Assembly (NCBI RefSeq): GCF_003952465.1
Contig: NZ_CP034448.1
Location: 682,001-746,000, forward strand
Source: Mesorhizobium sp. M1B.F.Ca.ET.045.04.1.1
Lineage (GTDB): Bacteria > Pseudomonadota > Alphaproteobacteria > Rhizobiales > Rhizobiaceae
Direction of reading: 5' to 3'
DNA length: 64,000 bases
Part shown: positions 52,401 through 62,403 of the stretch, piece by piece
Position numbering within the stretch: the first letter of the stretch is position 1
Layout: each line of letters starts with the position of its first letter
Made by a program: the position numbers and the translations under genes
Notes under the pieces: generated by a model
Database searches by the model: none
Told to the model about the DNA's origin: nothing
The model's input: the letters and a program-made list of their open reading frames with translations, nothing else

Positions 52401-52452
52401 CAGGAAGATTTAGGCGCGTCGCCTGAATCCGTCTTTCAGCGATGCGCTCTAA
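52401..52452. repeat. Two-hairpin intergenic repeat, left hairpin (copy 6), supplies a stop codon
   Basis: Minus strand TTAGAGCGCATCGC...GGATTCAGGCGACGCGCC. Its first TAG is the stop codon of the TMEM175-like gene (52449-52451). Confidence 0.65.
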
Positions 52453-53030
52453 TTCCGCGCCCCGGGCGCCTCGGGCCTGAGATACACGGCCAGACAGCAG
52501 CAACAGATGGCCAGTCCGATGATCGGGTATTTCAGCGCGACGAGTGCCGCGAGCCCAAACAGGCAAAGCGTTGCGATCGAGCGGATGCGCATGGCCTTGC
52601 GGACGTTGAGCGGGATGACCTCGACCGGCATCGGCTCGATCAGCTCGCGAATGAGGAAAATGTAGGTCAGGTTCACCAGGAAGAAGACACCGGCATAAAA
52701 AGCGACCGGTTGCGGTGACAGCTCGCTGACGGCCATCCAGGCGGTGGCCAGCGGCAGCAGCGAGACCGAGAACAGATGCGCGAAATTGTGCCACATCAGG
52801 CGTGCCGTCATCTCGCTCGCGTGGCGCAGCAGATGATGGTGGTTCGCCCAGACGATGGCGATGAAGAGGTAGCTCACGCCATAACTCAGCCATGTCGGCC
52901 AAAGGGCGAGCAATGCCACGAAGGTCGGAATCTCCGGTGGGCGAAGCTCCAGCACCAGCACGGTGATGAGCACGGCGAACACGCCGTCGGAGAACGCGTT
53001 CAGCCGCTCGAGTCCTGCTGAAGGAAGCAT
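52449..53030 (-). CDS. TMEM175-like (DUF1211) membrane protein
   Basis: 193 residues with about six helices. The N-terminus RLNAFSDGVFAVLITVLVLEL has the FSDG signature of TMEM175 potassium channels; bacterial members are two-repeat or single-repeat tetramers. The second helix set includes WANHHHLLRHA. A potassium-selective leak channel is the probable role, by family. Monocistronic or with the next gene (86-base gap). Confidence 0.87.
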   Translation of the reverse strand: MLPSAGLERLNAFSDGVFAVLITVLVLELRPPEIPTFVALLALWPTWLSYGVSYLFIAIVWANHHHLLRHASEMTARLMWHNFAHLFSVSLLPLATAWMAVSELSPQPVAFYAGVFFLVNLTYIFLIRELIEPMPVEVIPLNVRKAMRIRSIATLCLFGLAALVALKYPIIGLAICCCCLAVYLRPEAPGARN

Positions 53031-53116
53031 GTGACCATTCTTCCGCTGGTGCGATCAGGTCGAATATAGCCTTGCCGGCCGGAATAGCGATTGCGGATGC
53101 TGTGCCGGCGGCCCGC

Positions 53117-53752
53117 TCACGACCTTGTCTTTCCGCCGAGCCGCCGATCGAGCCAGACCAGCACCTCTCCCGCCGCAACGAAGGCAAGGGCGATCGAGGC
53201 GCTGTTGGCAAGGGTCTGCTCCCAGCCGATCCGGACGACGTCGATGAACGGATAGGGGTAACGTGCTTCCGCCGCGCCGCGAACCAGGGCGTAGGCGAGA
53301 TAAAAGAGCGGATAGAGCGCCCAGACAAATGGCGCCCGCCAGGTCAGCGTGCCTTTGCGGACAAAGGCCAGCCAGAAAACGGTCGTCAGCGCCGGCGTCA
53401 CCCGATGAAGGAGGATGTTGGCGAGCTGCGAGCCGGCGGTCAACTCCTTCAGGCCCTGCAGCAGGAGCCCGTAGACGATGCCGACAAGCAGGATGTTGAG
53501 CAAGGTTGCGCCCAGCAGCCACGGCGTGGCGAACCGCGCCTTTATCACAACGCCGGTGAACACGATTGCGACCAGCAGGTTGGTCGTGATCGTGAAATAG
53601 CCAGCCAGGGCCCAAAGCGCGGCGGGCCAAGTCGCCGGCCCGTCGGAGAGCGCGTGAAAATGCACGGCGATGCCGGCCCAGGCCGCCAGCGCGACAAGCG
53701 CAGCGAGCATCCGTGCTGCGGTGCCGTGCGTTTCGAGACCAGCCTGCGTCAC
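53117..53752 (-). CDS. Pr6Pr family membrane protein
   Basis: 211 residues, about six helices: WPAALWALAGYFTITTNLLV, WLLGATLLNILLVGIVYGLL, FVWALYPLFYLAYALVRG. The YFTITTN motif and the YPFIDV element near the C-terminus are typical of the bacterial Pr6Pr/FAR-17a-like group. No enzyme activity is established for bacterial members. Function unknown. Confidence 0.8.
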   Translation of the reverse strand: MTQAGLETHGTAARMLAALVALAAWAGIAVHFHALSDGPATWPAALWALAGYFTITTNLLVAIVFTGVVIKARFATPWLLGATLLNILLVGIVYGLLLQGLKELTAGSQLANILLHRVTPALTTVFWLAFVRKGTLTWRAPFVWALYPLFYLAYALVRGAAEARYPYPFIDVVRIGWEQTLANSASIALAFVAAGEVLVWLDRRLGGKTRS

Positions 53753-53876
53753 AACCCGCGTCCGTTCTGCCCAACGCCCCGCTGCGGATTTATAGACGTG
53801 TCGGTAGCGGGAGGAAACTCGGCCCGATCAGAGAGGAAATGGCGGAATCCGGCGAAACGATCTTAGCGCAATCCCG

Positions 53877-54773
53877 TCATGCCCGCTCGCCAGAGACCAA
53901 GCGGATGTCCGCCTCCGCGGCACAATAAGGCGCGTAGCGGAAATCGCGGATGCGGACGGCCTCATCGCCGCGCCAGTCGATCAGCACGAAGCCGCGCACC
54001 GCATCGCCCGCCTGCGGGTTGCGGATCAGGATCGCCGGCCGGCCGTCGACGAAGCCGAGCGACAGCGCCCAGTCGCTGAGGCGGTCGTAATTGCCGAAAT
54101 ATGTCGAGGCCTCTTTCTTGCCCGTGAGGCGGGTCCGGTTGACGACGTCGAGCTGGATATCTTCGGCGATCAGCGCCCTGACCCCATCGAAGTCGCGCGC
54201 GTTGAACAGGTCGATATAGCGGCGCAGCCGGCGCTCTTCTTCCGGATCGAGCTTCGGCATGACCGCTTCGTCCGGCGCCGATGCCAGCGCTTTCAACTCG
54301 GCCCGGCCGCGATGCAGCGCCGCCTTGGTGGCGGCAAGCGTGGCGCCTGTCACCTCGCAGGTTTCATAGAGGCTGAGGCCGAGCACGTCGACCAGGATCA
54401 CGGCGCTGCGCTGCGCCGGCGTAAGCTGCATAAAGCTGCGCAGGCTGGTCGCGGCCGCAAGCCGTGCCTCCGCGCTCGCGGAGAGGTCCACAACCGTTGT
54501 CATGTCGGCCTCGGTCATGCGGGAGCGCTCCCGCTGGCGGCGGCGCAAATGATCCTGCGCCGCATTGTGGGCGATCCGGAACAGCCATTGCTCGGGGCGT
54601 TCGACCGCGGCGCCGCCGTCATGCGCGGCAAGCGCCTTCACCACGGTCTCCTGCACGATGTCCTCGCCCTCGAGCGTCGAGCCGGCCATGCGCGCCGCAT
54701 AGCGGTGCAGTTTCGGACGCATGCCGACGAGCATGGCTTCAAGCGCCGCGCGGTCGAGTGTCGCTATGCTCAT
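53877..54773 (-). CDS. ECF sigma factor with C-terminal SnoaL-like domain (SigJ type)
   Basis: 298 residues. Region 2: YAARMAGSTLEGEDIVQETV and WLFRIAHNAAQDHLRRR; region 4: LTPAQRSAVILVDVLGLSLY with TGATLAATKAALHRGR. A SnoaL/NTF2-like domain follows (EERRLRRYIDLFNARDFDGV onward), as in SigJ/ECF41-type factors, whose C-terminal domain replaces an anti-sigma factor. No cognate anti-sigma gene adjoins it. The next gene upstream encodes a 106-residue protein. ATG 54773 is chosen. Confidence 0.9.
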   Translation of the reverse strand: MSIATLDRAALEAMLVGMRPKLHRYAARMAGSTLEGEDIVQETVVKALAAHDGGAAVERPEQWLFRIAHNAAQDHLRRRQRERSRMTEADMTTVVDLSASAEARLAAATSLRSFMQLTPAQRSAVILVDVLGLSLYETCEVTGATLAATKAALHRGRAELKALASAPDEAVMPKLDPEEERRLRRYIDLFNARDFDGVRALIAEDIQLDVVNRTRLTGKKEASTYFGNYDRLSDWALSLGFVDGRPAILIRNPQAGDAVRGFVLIDWRGDEAVRIRDFRYAPYCAAEADIRLVSGERA

Positions 54774-54819
54774 CGTCCTCGTTCTCTTTGATCGGCTCGT
54801 CGAGCCATGCCGCGCCCGG

Positions 54820-55140
54820 TCAGGCCGGCACGGCCTCGTCGGTTTTCGCCAGCATACGATAATTGCCGACGATCTTCGCTGCTGACCTCGCAAGCGGTGT
54901 TGAGCGCCGCCCGGAATGATCGGCGCCGAAGGCCTTGAATGCGTCGAGCCCGGTCAGTTCCGAACTGTCCTTGTCATAACCGACAAGGTGGACGAACTCG
55001 CCGTTCTCCAGCTCGAGCACGAGGTAGCGCACGGATTGCGGCTTGGTTTCATCCAGCGCCTCGAACACCTTTGCCACCAGCGCCCGGTTCTCGGCGATGC
55101 TGGCATCCTTCACGCCGTAGCGGATGAGGTTGTAGGTCAT
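54820..55140 (-). CDS. Uncharacterised 106-residue protein, partner of the SigJ-like factor
   Basis: Starts MTYNLIRYGVKDASIAENRA with a ferredoxin-like/antibiotic-monooxygenase layout (beta-alpha-beta: YNLIRYGVKD, ENRALVAKVFEALDETKP, SVRYLVLELENGEFVHLVG). SDs upstream (GGAGACGACC) support ATG 55140. The gene stands 46 bases before the sigma factor and probably shares its transcript; ECF41/SigJ-type factors are often paired with carboxymuconolactone decarboxylase or oxidoreductase-like genes, and this could be such a partner. Function not known. Confidence 0.75.
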   Translation of the reverse strand: MTYNLIRYGVKDASIAENRALVAKVFEALDETKPQSVRYLVLELENGEFVHLVGYDKDSSELTGLDAFKAFGADHSGRRSTPLARSAAKIVGNYRMLAKTDEAVPA

Positions 55141-55283
55141 GGTCGTCTCCTGTTTGACGTGTCTGCGTAAGGAAGACGTTTCGTGCCGCCGAAAAGATTC
55201 TCACCGGCACGCGAATCTTTTTGCCGGCCGCAAACGTCATACGCAAAGGCCGCGCCCGCGGCCGCGATAAGGAGAGAGACATC

Positions 55284-55649
55284 ATGCATATCCAATTTGC
55301 CGAACTTCCGGTGTACGACCAGGACCGCGCCAAGGCGTTCTACACCGACAACCTTGCGTGCCAAGTCATAGCCGACCAGTCGATGGGCGATGGTGGCTGG
55401 CGCTGGGTAGAGCTGGCGTTCCCTCACGCGGTCACCAACCTGCATTTCATCAGTCGCGCCGATGCGACCCCGAGCCCGGATCCGGTGCTCGTCCTGGTCG
55501 ACGATGATGTCGAGGCAAGGGTCGCATCGCTCAAGGCTAAAGGCGTCGAGATCGTCACCGAGCCGCAGGAAGCGCCATGGCAGCCGGGCCGCACCGTCGC
55601 CGAGTTCCGCGACAGCGAAGGCAACCGCATGGTGTTGGCCAGCCGGTAG
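55284..55649 (+). CDS. VOC family protein
   Basis: 121 residues, two beta-alpha-beta-beta-beta units: IQFAELPVYDQDRAKAFYTD and RVASLKAKGVEIVTEPQEAP, ending TVAEFRDSEGNRMVLASR. ATG 55284 has GGAGAGAG upstream; the longer frame to 55221 is not needed. Divergent from the SigJ-linked gene, 143 bases away. Ligand unknown. Confidence 0.87.
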   Translation: MHIQFAELPVYDQDRAKAFYTDNLACQVIADQSMGDGGWRWVELAFPHAVTNLHFISRADATPSPDPVLVLVDDDVEARVASLKAKGVEIVTEPQEAPWQPGRTVAEFRDSEGNRMVLASR

Positions 55650-55682
55650 CTGGCATCGCCTCGCGGTCGCCGACCTATGCGG

Positions 55683-57341
55683 TCAGGCGACCGCCTTCGC
55701 CGCAGCCCTTCCGGCGCTGCGGCCGGAAAAGATGCAGCCGCCGAGGAAGGTGCCTTCCAGCGCCGCATAGCCATGTACGCCGCCGCCGCCGAAGCCGGCG
55801 ACCTCGCCAACCGCGTAGAGCCCCGGCACCGGCTGGCCATCGGCATCGAGCACACGGCTGTCGAGATCGGTCTGCAGGCCGCCCAGGGTCTTGCGGGTCA
55901 GGATGTTGAGGCGCACGGCGATCAGCGGGCCGTTCGCCGGATCGAGCATCTTGTGCGGCTTCGCCGTGCGGATCAGCCTGTCGCCGAGATAGGCGCGCGC
56001 CCCGCGCAGCGCGGTGATCTGCGCATCCTTGGAGAACGGGTTGTCGAGCTGCATGTCGCGGGCGCGGATCTCGCGTTCGACCTGCGCCACATCGAGCAGC
56101 GGTTCGCCGCCGGCCAGCGCGTTCATCCGCGCCACCAGCTTCGAAAGGTCCGACTCGACGATGAAATCCTCACCCTTTTCCATGAAGGCTTTCACCGGGC
56201 CGGGAATGCCCGACGTCGCGCGGCCCAGCACCTGCCGCCAGCTTTTCCCCGTGAGGTCGGGGTTCTGCTCGGAGCCCGAAAGCGCGAATTCTTTCTGGAT
56301 GATCTTCTTGGTCAGGATGAACCAGGAATAGTCGAAGCCCGTGCCCATGATGTGATTGAGCGTGGCTAAAGTGTCGAAGCCCGGATAGAGCGGCACCGGC
56401 AGCCGCTTTCCGCGCGCGTCCAGCCAGAGCGATGATGGGCCGGGCAGGATGCGAATCGCATGCTCCGTCCAGATCGGCGCCCAGTTCTTGATGCCTTCGA
56501 CGTAATGCCACATGCGGTCGCGGTTGATGATCCTGCCGCCCGCCGCTTCCGAGATCGCCAGCATGCGGCCGTCGACATGGTCTGGCACGCCGGTGATCAT
56601 GCGCTTCGGCGGCGCGCCCAGGCGTTCGGGCCAATTCTGGCGCACCAGCTCGTGATTGCCGCCGATGCCGCCGGACGCGACGATCACCGCTTGAGCGTGA
56701 AGTTCGAAATCGTCAACGATTTCGCGCGAGCTCTTGTGGCCGCGCTCGACGCTGCTCGGCTCGAGAATGTCGCCGCGCACGCCGGTCACCGTCTTGCCGG
56801 TGCGCGTGATCTCGTTGACGCGGTGGCGAAATTTGAACTGAACGAGCTCGCGCTTTTGCGCCTCGCGGACGCGCTGCACGAACGGTTCGAGCACGCCGGG
56901 TCCCGTGCCCCAGGTGATGTGGAAGCGCGGCACCGAATTGCCGTGGCCTGAGGCATTGCCGCCGCCGCGCTCGGCCCAGCCGACGACGGGGAAGAATTTT
57001 AAGCCCCTCTCGATCAGCCAGGAACGCTTCTCGCCGGCGGCGAAGCCGACATAGGCTTCCGCCCATTGGCGCGGCCAGAAATCCTCCGGGCGGTCGAAGG
57101 CGGCGGTGCCCAGCCAGTCCTCGAGCGCGAGGTCGTGCGAATCGCGGATGCGCATGCGCCGCTGCTCGGTCGAATCGACCAGGAAAAGCCCGCCGAACGA
57201 CCAGAAGGCCTGGCCGCCCAGCGATTGCTCCGGCTCCTGGTCGACGATGATGATCTTTTTGCCGGCCCCGGCCAGTTCGGCGGCGGCGACGAGGCCGGCC
57301 AGCCCCGCGCCGACAATGATGACGTCCGCGTCGTCAGCCAT
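55683..57341 (-). CDS. FAD-binding dehydrogenase (fumarate reductase/3-ketosteroid dehydrogenase fold)
   Basis: 552 residues. FAD motifs: VIIVGAGLAGLVAAAELAGA at residue 6, SLGGQAFWSFGGLF, and a C-terminal GLYAVGEVAGFGGGGVHGY, all typical of the FAD_binding_2 family including 3-ketosteroid-delta1-dehydrogenase-like enzymes. Long annotated in rhizobia only as an FAD-binding dehydrogenase. Substrate unknown. It lies 34 bases behind the Gfo/Idh/MocA gene in the same direction, so they may be an operon. Confidence 0.9.
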   Translation of the reverse strand: MADDADVIIVGAGLAGLVAAAELAGAGKKIIIVDQEPEQSLGGQAFWSFGGLFLVDSTEQRRMRIRDSHDLALEDWLGTAAFDRPEDFWPRQWAEAYVGFAAGEKRSWLIERGLKFFPVVGWAERGGGNASGHGNSVPRFHITWGTGPGVLEPFVQRVREAQKRELVQFKFRHRVNEITRTGKTVTGVRGDILEPSSVERGHKSSREIVDDFELHAQAVIVASGGIGGNHELVRQNWPERLGAPPKRMITGVPDHVDGRMLAISEAAGGRIINRDRMWHYVEGIKNWAPIWTEHAIRILPGPSSLWLDARGKRLPVPLYPGFDTLATLNHIMGTGFDYSWFILTKKIIQKEFALSGSEQNPDLTGKSWRQVLGRATSGIPGPVKAFMEKGEDFIVESDLSKLVARMNALAGGEPLLDVAQVEREIRARDMQLDNPFSKDAQITALRGARAYLGDRLIRTAKPHKMLDPANGPLIAVRLNILTRKTLGGLQTDLDSRVLDADGQPVPGLYAVGEVAGFGGGGVHGYAALEGTFLGGCIFSGRSAGRAAAKAVA

Positions 57342-57374
57342 ATTTTCTCCCCCCAGCCGTCCTTTGGCGATCTC

Positions 57375-58361
57375 TCAGACGGGTTCCCAGCCGTCCTTGT
57401 TGCCGGCGCGGAAGATGGCGTCGATGACCTTCTGGTTGAGCACCGATTCCTCCAGCGTGAAGACGCGGTCCTTGCCGCCTTGGGCGGCGCGCACGAAGGC
57501 TTCGCACTCAAGCCTGTATTGCTGCGTGCCGGGGAAGCGGAACACCTGCGCCTCGGTGTGGTTCTGGTTGTGCAATTCGATGCGGTGGTGGTCGTAGAGA
57601 CCGGCATTGAACGGGGCAAAAACCTCGATGAAACCCTTCTCGCCGTGGAACACCATCACCTGCCGCGCGGCCATCTGCGTCGATAGGTAGAAGGACAGTT
57701 CGAAGTCGCCGAAATCGGCGCGGATCGAGGAATAGATGTCGGTGCCGAAGGTCCTGTCGCGCTCGATATGGGCCTGGACGCGGACCGGCTCCCTGCCGGT
57801 CGAGAACCGTGTCGACACCGTCGGATAGACGCCGATGTCGGGCAGCGCGCCGCCGCCGAGATCGAGCTGGTTTCGCATGTTCTTGGGGTCGACATTGTAA
57901 TAGGAAAACGCGCCCTGCACGTGGCGCAGCCGGCCGATGGCGCCGCCGGCGATGAGGTCGCGCACCTTGATCCATTGCGGGTGGTAGACGACCATGAAGG
58001 CCTCGCAGACCAGCACCTTCTTCTCATCGCGCAGCTTGATCAGCGGCGGAATGTCCTTGGCGTCGAGCGCCAGAGGTTTCTCGACCAGCACATGTTTTCC
58101 CGCTTGAATCGCCTTCGCCGTCCACTCGACATGTTGCGAGGTGGGCAGCGGGATATAGACGCCGTCGACCTCCGTGGAAGCGAGCAGGTCCTCATAGGAA
58201 CCGAAGGCGTGGCGAGCGCCGAAGCGTTCGCCAAGGGCCTTGGCCTTCGACAGGTCGCGGCTGGCGAGCGCCGACAGCACACCGTTTTCCGAATCGACGA
58301 TCGCCGGCAAAAGCTGCTCGCGGCCGATCTTGGCCGTCGACAGAACACCCCATCGGAACAT
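57375..58361 (-). CDS. Gfo/Idh/MocA family oxidoreductase
   Basis: 328 residues. Rossmann N-terminus [20 protein letters not shown] and the EKPLALD motif with the catalytic Lys near residue 95; C-terminal alpha/beta domain with [20 protein letters not shown](P)-dependent sugar or cyclitol dehydrogenase; substrate not predictable. Followed by the FAD dehydrogenase gene, suggesting a two-enzyme pathway (inferred). Confidence 0.92.
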   Translation of the reverse strand: MFRWGVLSTAKIGREQLLPAIVDSENGVLSALASRDLSKAKALGERFGARHAFGSYEDLLASTEVDGVYIPLPTSQHVEWTAKAIQAGKHVLVEKPLALDAKDIPPLIKLRDEKKVLVCEAFMVVYHPQWIKVRDLIAGGAIGRLRHVQGAFSYYNVDPKNMRNQLDLGGGALPDIGVYPTVSTRFSTGREPVRVQAHIERDRTFGTDIYSSIRADFGDFELSFYLSTQMAARQVMVFHGEKGFIEVFAPFNAGLYDHHRIELHNQNHTEAQVFRFPGTQQYRLECEAFVRAAQGGKDRVFTLEESVLNQKVIDAIFRAGNKDGWEPV

Positions 58362-58448
58362 TGCGCTTCTCCATGTCGATTACATCGATGGAGGTGTGCC
58401 CTAATTCAGCAGAAAAGCCAATCGCAGACGCGGGTCACAAAGCGCCTT

Positions 58449-58605
58449 CGTCATCCTCGGGCTTGACCCGAGGATCCATTCCGTGACCTATGACGTAAAG
58501 TGCAACGGTGCAGAATTCTGTAACCGTTGCAACGCCTTAGCGTCACGGAATGGATCCTAGGGTCTGCGCGCGTCGCTTTGCTCCTTGCTTCGCCCTGGGA
58601 TGACG
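58449..58605. repeat. Palindromic element with CGTCATCC / GGATGACG ends
   Basis: 157 bp. Ends CGTCATCC and GGATGACG pair; inside, TCCATTCCGTGAC pairs with GTCACGGAATGGA, and the centre has GCAACGGT/ACCGTTGC. It fills the 268-base gap between the Gfo/Idh/MocA and YceI genes, which holds no other feature. Confidence 0.85.
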
Positions 58606-58629
58606 AACCCGAGGAGGCTGGGCTTAGAA

Positions 58630-59205
58630 CTAGCCCCTTCTCCCGGTCAGCGTCATGTCGAAGTCGACGACGTTGGAATAGAGCGGCGTGCCGACATCCA
58701 TGCCGTAACGCGACCGCAGCACCTTGCCGGTGACGTGGAATTTGATGGTGCCGGACTTCAGCCCGTCGAGTTCGGCCGTGAACTTTTCCGGAAATGTCTT
58801 GCCGCGCGCCGTCAGCCGGCCGTCGATGACCGCCGTGGTGGCGCTGGTGCGGTTCACACTGGTCGAACGGAACTGGATTTCCGGGTTGTTGGCGGCGTCG
58901 AACACCGCGTCGGAACGCAGAAAGGCGTCGATGCGGTTCTGACCGGTGCCGACGCTTTCGGGAAAAATGGTGATGTTAACCCGCGAGCGCTCGACATCGC
59001 TATTGTCGATGCGGATGTTTCCCTTGAAACGGGCAAAGGCGCCGTCGAACCCGCCGCCCCCAGCCTTGCCGACGGTGAAGCGGATGCTGGAAGCCGCCGG
59101 ACTGATCGTGTAGCTGCCGGCGGCGTCGCCGAGCGAGACCGCCGCAGCGGCAGGCACGGCAAGGCACGCTGCGACAGCCACCAATCCGAGGATGCGCTTA
59201 TACAT
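58630..59205 (-). CDS. Periplasmic YceI family protein
   Basis: 191 residues. Sec signal peptide (ILGLVAVAACLAVPAAAAVS), then the lipocalin-like YceI barrel: GSYTISPAASSIRFTVGKAG, FDGAFARFKGNIRID, and FHVTGKVLRSRYGMDVGTPL. YceI proteins bind polyisoprenoid lipids. ATG 59205 is chosen. Same direction as and 69 bases after cytochrome b561, a frequent pairing in proteobacteria, which implies electron transfer linked to a quinone or isoprenoid. Confidence 0.92.
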   Translation of the reverse strand: MYKRILGLVAVAACLAVPAAAAVSLGDAAGSYTISPAASSIRFTVGKAGGGGFDGAFARFKGNIRIDNSDVERSRVNITIFPESVGTGQNRIDAFLRSDAVFDAANNPEIQFRSTSVNRTSATTAVIDGRLTARGKTFPEKFTAELDGLKSGTIKFHVTGKVLRSRYGMDVGTPLYSNVVDFDMTLTGRRG

Positions 59206-59274
59206 TGGGATGGTCCTTTTGCTGAGCCAGCGCATTGCTGTCCCTTCGTCTTGTCAACGAATGGTCGGCCCGCC

Positions 59275-59847
59275 CTATTCCCCGTCTGACGAAGGCGTGA
59301 TGATACGCTTGAGCACGCTGTCGCGCAGCAGGAAATGGTGGCGCAGCGCTGCCACGATATGCAGCGCGACCAGCGCGATGCCGGCATAGGCGAGATACCA
59401 GTGCGCCGCCGACCAGAAGCCTTCCGCGGCGTCCGATTCGGTGAGCGGCAGGTTGGGCATCACGAACTGGTTGAACGGCATGGTCGGGATCTCCAGCGTC
59501 GAGACCGAGACCAGCGCCCAGCCGGAGAGCGGCAGGGCGATCTGGAAGGCATAGAGCGCGAAATGCGCCAGCGGCGCCGCCCGCCGCTCCAGGGTTCCGA
59601 CCGAGGCCGGCAAGACCGGCACGGCATTGCCGAGCCGCCAGGCGATGCGCAGGATGATCAGCCCAAGCAGCAGGAAGCCGAAGGATTTGTGCAGCTGGAT
59701 CAGCTCGAAGGACATCCGCTGGCTTTCGATCCGCACCATGACGACGCCGAGCACGAACTGGCCGATGAAGATGATGCCGATCAGCCAGTGAAGGATGATC
59801 ATCGCCCAGCCGTAGCGCGCCGGGGTGTTGGTGATGGATGATTGCAT
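59275..59847 (-). CDS. Cytochrome b561 family protein
   Basis: 190 residues with four helices. Haem ligands: His in WAMIILHWLIGIIFIG and QLHKSFGFLLLG, and the later HFALYAFQIALPLSG and HWYLAYAGIALVALHIVAAL. Bacterial b561 moves electrons from quinol to periplasmic partners. First gene of the pair with yceI. Confidence 0.92.
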   Translation of the reverse strand: MQSSITNTPARYGWAMIILHWLIGIIFIGQFVLGVVMVRIESQRMSFELIQLHKSFGFLLLGLIILRIAWRLGNAVPVLPASVGTLERRAAPLAHFALYAFQIALPLSGWALVSVSTLEIPTMPFNQFVMPNLPLTESDAAEGFWSAAHWYLAYAGIALVALHIVAALRHHFLLRDSVLKRIITPSSDGE

Positions 59848-59921
59848 GGTGCAAGAACGTCGCTGAGATCAGCTTTCTTCCAAGCTATCCTATGCCCCAT
59901 TCTCCACACAATTCCGGACGC

Positions 59922-60106
59922 CGGCGCCGCCCCTCATTGCCCTGCCGGGCATTTCTCCCCGTATAGTGACGGGGAGAAAGAGGCTGGCCGCAGCGCTGGC
60001 GCATTTCCTGCCAAGTTGGCGATTGGCGAAACCACCAGCGACAGCAGCCCTCTCCCCGTCACTATACGGGGAGAGGATGCCGGCAGGCAGGTGAGGGGCG
60101 GCGCCG
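59922..60106. repeat. Large palindromic intergenic element with CTCCCCGT arms (copy 3)
   Basis: Ends CGGCGCCGCCCCTCA / TGAGGGGCGGCGCCG. Inside are CTCCCCGTATAGTGACGGGGAG and its near-complement, CTCTCCCCGTCACTATACGG, so the two arms pair over long stretches with a centre of about 60 bases. Same design as the elements at 17503, 20297 and 62215, with a different stem sequence. Confidence 0.85.
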
Positions 60107-60155
60107 ACGTTCGATAGGATTCCAGTCAGCACCAGCGATGGTTTGCTGTGGCTGC

Positions 60156-61045
60156 CTAGCCCGTGACCCTGAAGAAATCCACGAATGCCCTCAGCGCCGG
60201 CCGCATTTGCCTCCGGCTTGGATAGTAGACGAAGAAGCCGTCGAAGGACGGGCACCAGTCCTCAAGCACGCGGATCAGCCGGCCGTCGGCGAGCGGCGCC
60301 TTCACATAGTCTTCGAAGACGAAGGCGAGGCCGGCGCCGTCGACCGCTGCCTGGGCGATCAGATGATCCTCGTCGAGGATCAGCGGCCCTTCCACCGCCA
60401 TCTCGATTTCCTCGCCGTTCTTCTCGAATTCCCAGCGATAGAGGATGCCGCTGGAGAAGCGGAAGCGGATGCAGCGGTGGTCCGCCAGATCGCGCGGACG
60501 GCGCGGCTTGGGGGTCGTTTCGAAGTAGACGGCGCGGCGACGACGGCACCGCGAAGGTTGGGCCCGATGCGCACCGCGATCATGTCGCGCTGCAGGCTTT
60601 CGCCAAGCCGCACACCGGCGTCGAAGCCGCCTTCGACGACGTCGGTGAAGCGATCCTCGATGACGATCTCCAGCACGATGTCGGGATAGGCCGCGGCAAA
60701 GGCGGCAAGCCGCGGCGTCAGCACCAGATGCGCGGCGGTGCGCGGCACGCTGAGCCTGAGATTGCCGGCCGGCCGGTCGCGCGCCTCGACTGCGCTCTCC
60801 AGCGCCAGGTCGATCTCGGACAGCGCCGGCCGCAGCCGCTCCAAAAGCTGCGCGCCCTCCTCGGTCGGGGCGACGCTGCGCGTGCTGCGCGCCAAGAGCC
60901 GCACGCCGAGCCGCGCCTCGAGGCTCGACACCGCGTGGCTCACTGCCGAGGGCGCGATGCCAAGCTCGCGCGCGGCGCCGCGGAAGCTCGCGCATTGGGC
61001 GACGGTGGCGAGGACTGCAAGCTGGGAAAGATTGGCGCGGTTCAT
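60156..61045 (-). pseudogene. LysR family regulator gene with a one-base frameshift
   Basis: Residues 1-170 (from ATG 61045) form a normal LysR start: SQLAVLATVAQCASFRGAAR, ELGIAPSAVSHAVSSLE, LGVRLLARSTRSVAPT, and the first effector lobe. Near 60528-60535 the frame shifts: after GAVVAAPS one base is missing, and the sense continues one frame over (YFETTPKPRRPRDLADHRCI to the end at 60156). The repaired protein would have about 296 residues. Natural pseudogene or a sequencing error; both halves are otherwise well conserved. Confidence 0.85.
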
Positions 61046-61141
61046 TGATCTATTCTATAGAACAAGCCGTGCAAAAGAGACATGATTATCGAACGAAATG
61101 CAAGGCGCTATCTCCTGCCCATCGCAACGAGGAGACGCGTG

Positions 61142-62137
<996 letters not shown>

Positions 62138-62158
62138 ACACCCACCTGGATAACTGAA

Positions 62159-62182
62159 GGGGCGCTTCGGCGCCCCTTTTTT
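62159..62182 (+). terminator. Rho-independent terminator of the aldo/keto reductase gene
   Basis: GGGGCGC-TTCG-GCGCCCC followed by six T: a textbook intrinsic terminator with a UUCG tetraloop, 21 bases after the stop codon. Confidence 0.95.
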
Positions 62183-62214
62183 GCGTGGCGCGACGCAAAG
62201 TTGTGAGATGCCGG

Positions 62215-62386
62215 CGCGAGGCACCCCCTCTGGCCGGCCGGCCATCTCACCCGCAAGGGGGAGATCAGACTTCACTGCCGATTTCGCCAATTGCCAACGT
62301 TGAAAGAGAAGCGGCAGCGTTGAAGCTGCCAATCTCCCCCCTTGCGGGGGAGATGCCCGGCAGGGCAGGGGGGGGGGTGCCTCGCG
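62215..62386. repeat. Large palindromic intergenic element with CTCCCCC arms (copy 4)
   Basis: CGCGAGGCACC / GGTGCCTCGCG ends enclose AATCTCCCCCCTTGCGGGGG and CATCTCACCCGCAAGGGGGA, with a tract of nine or ten G near the right end. It lies between the aldo/keto reductase terminator and the 3' end of the nucleotidyltransferase gene. Confidence 0.85.
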
Positions 62387-62403
62387 CTGACGTCTCCAAT
62401 TCC

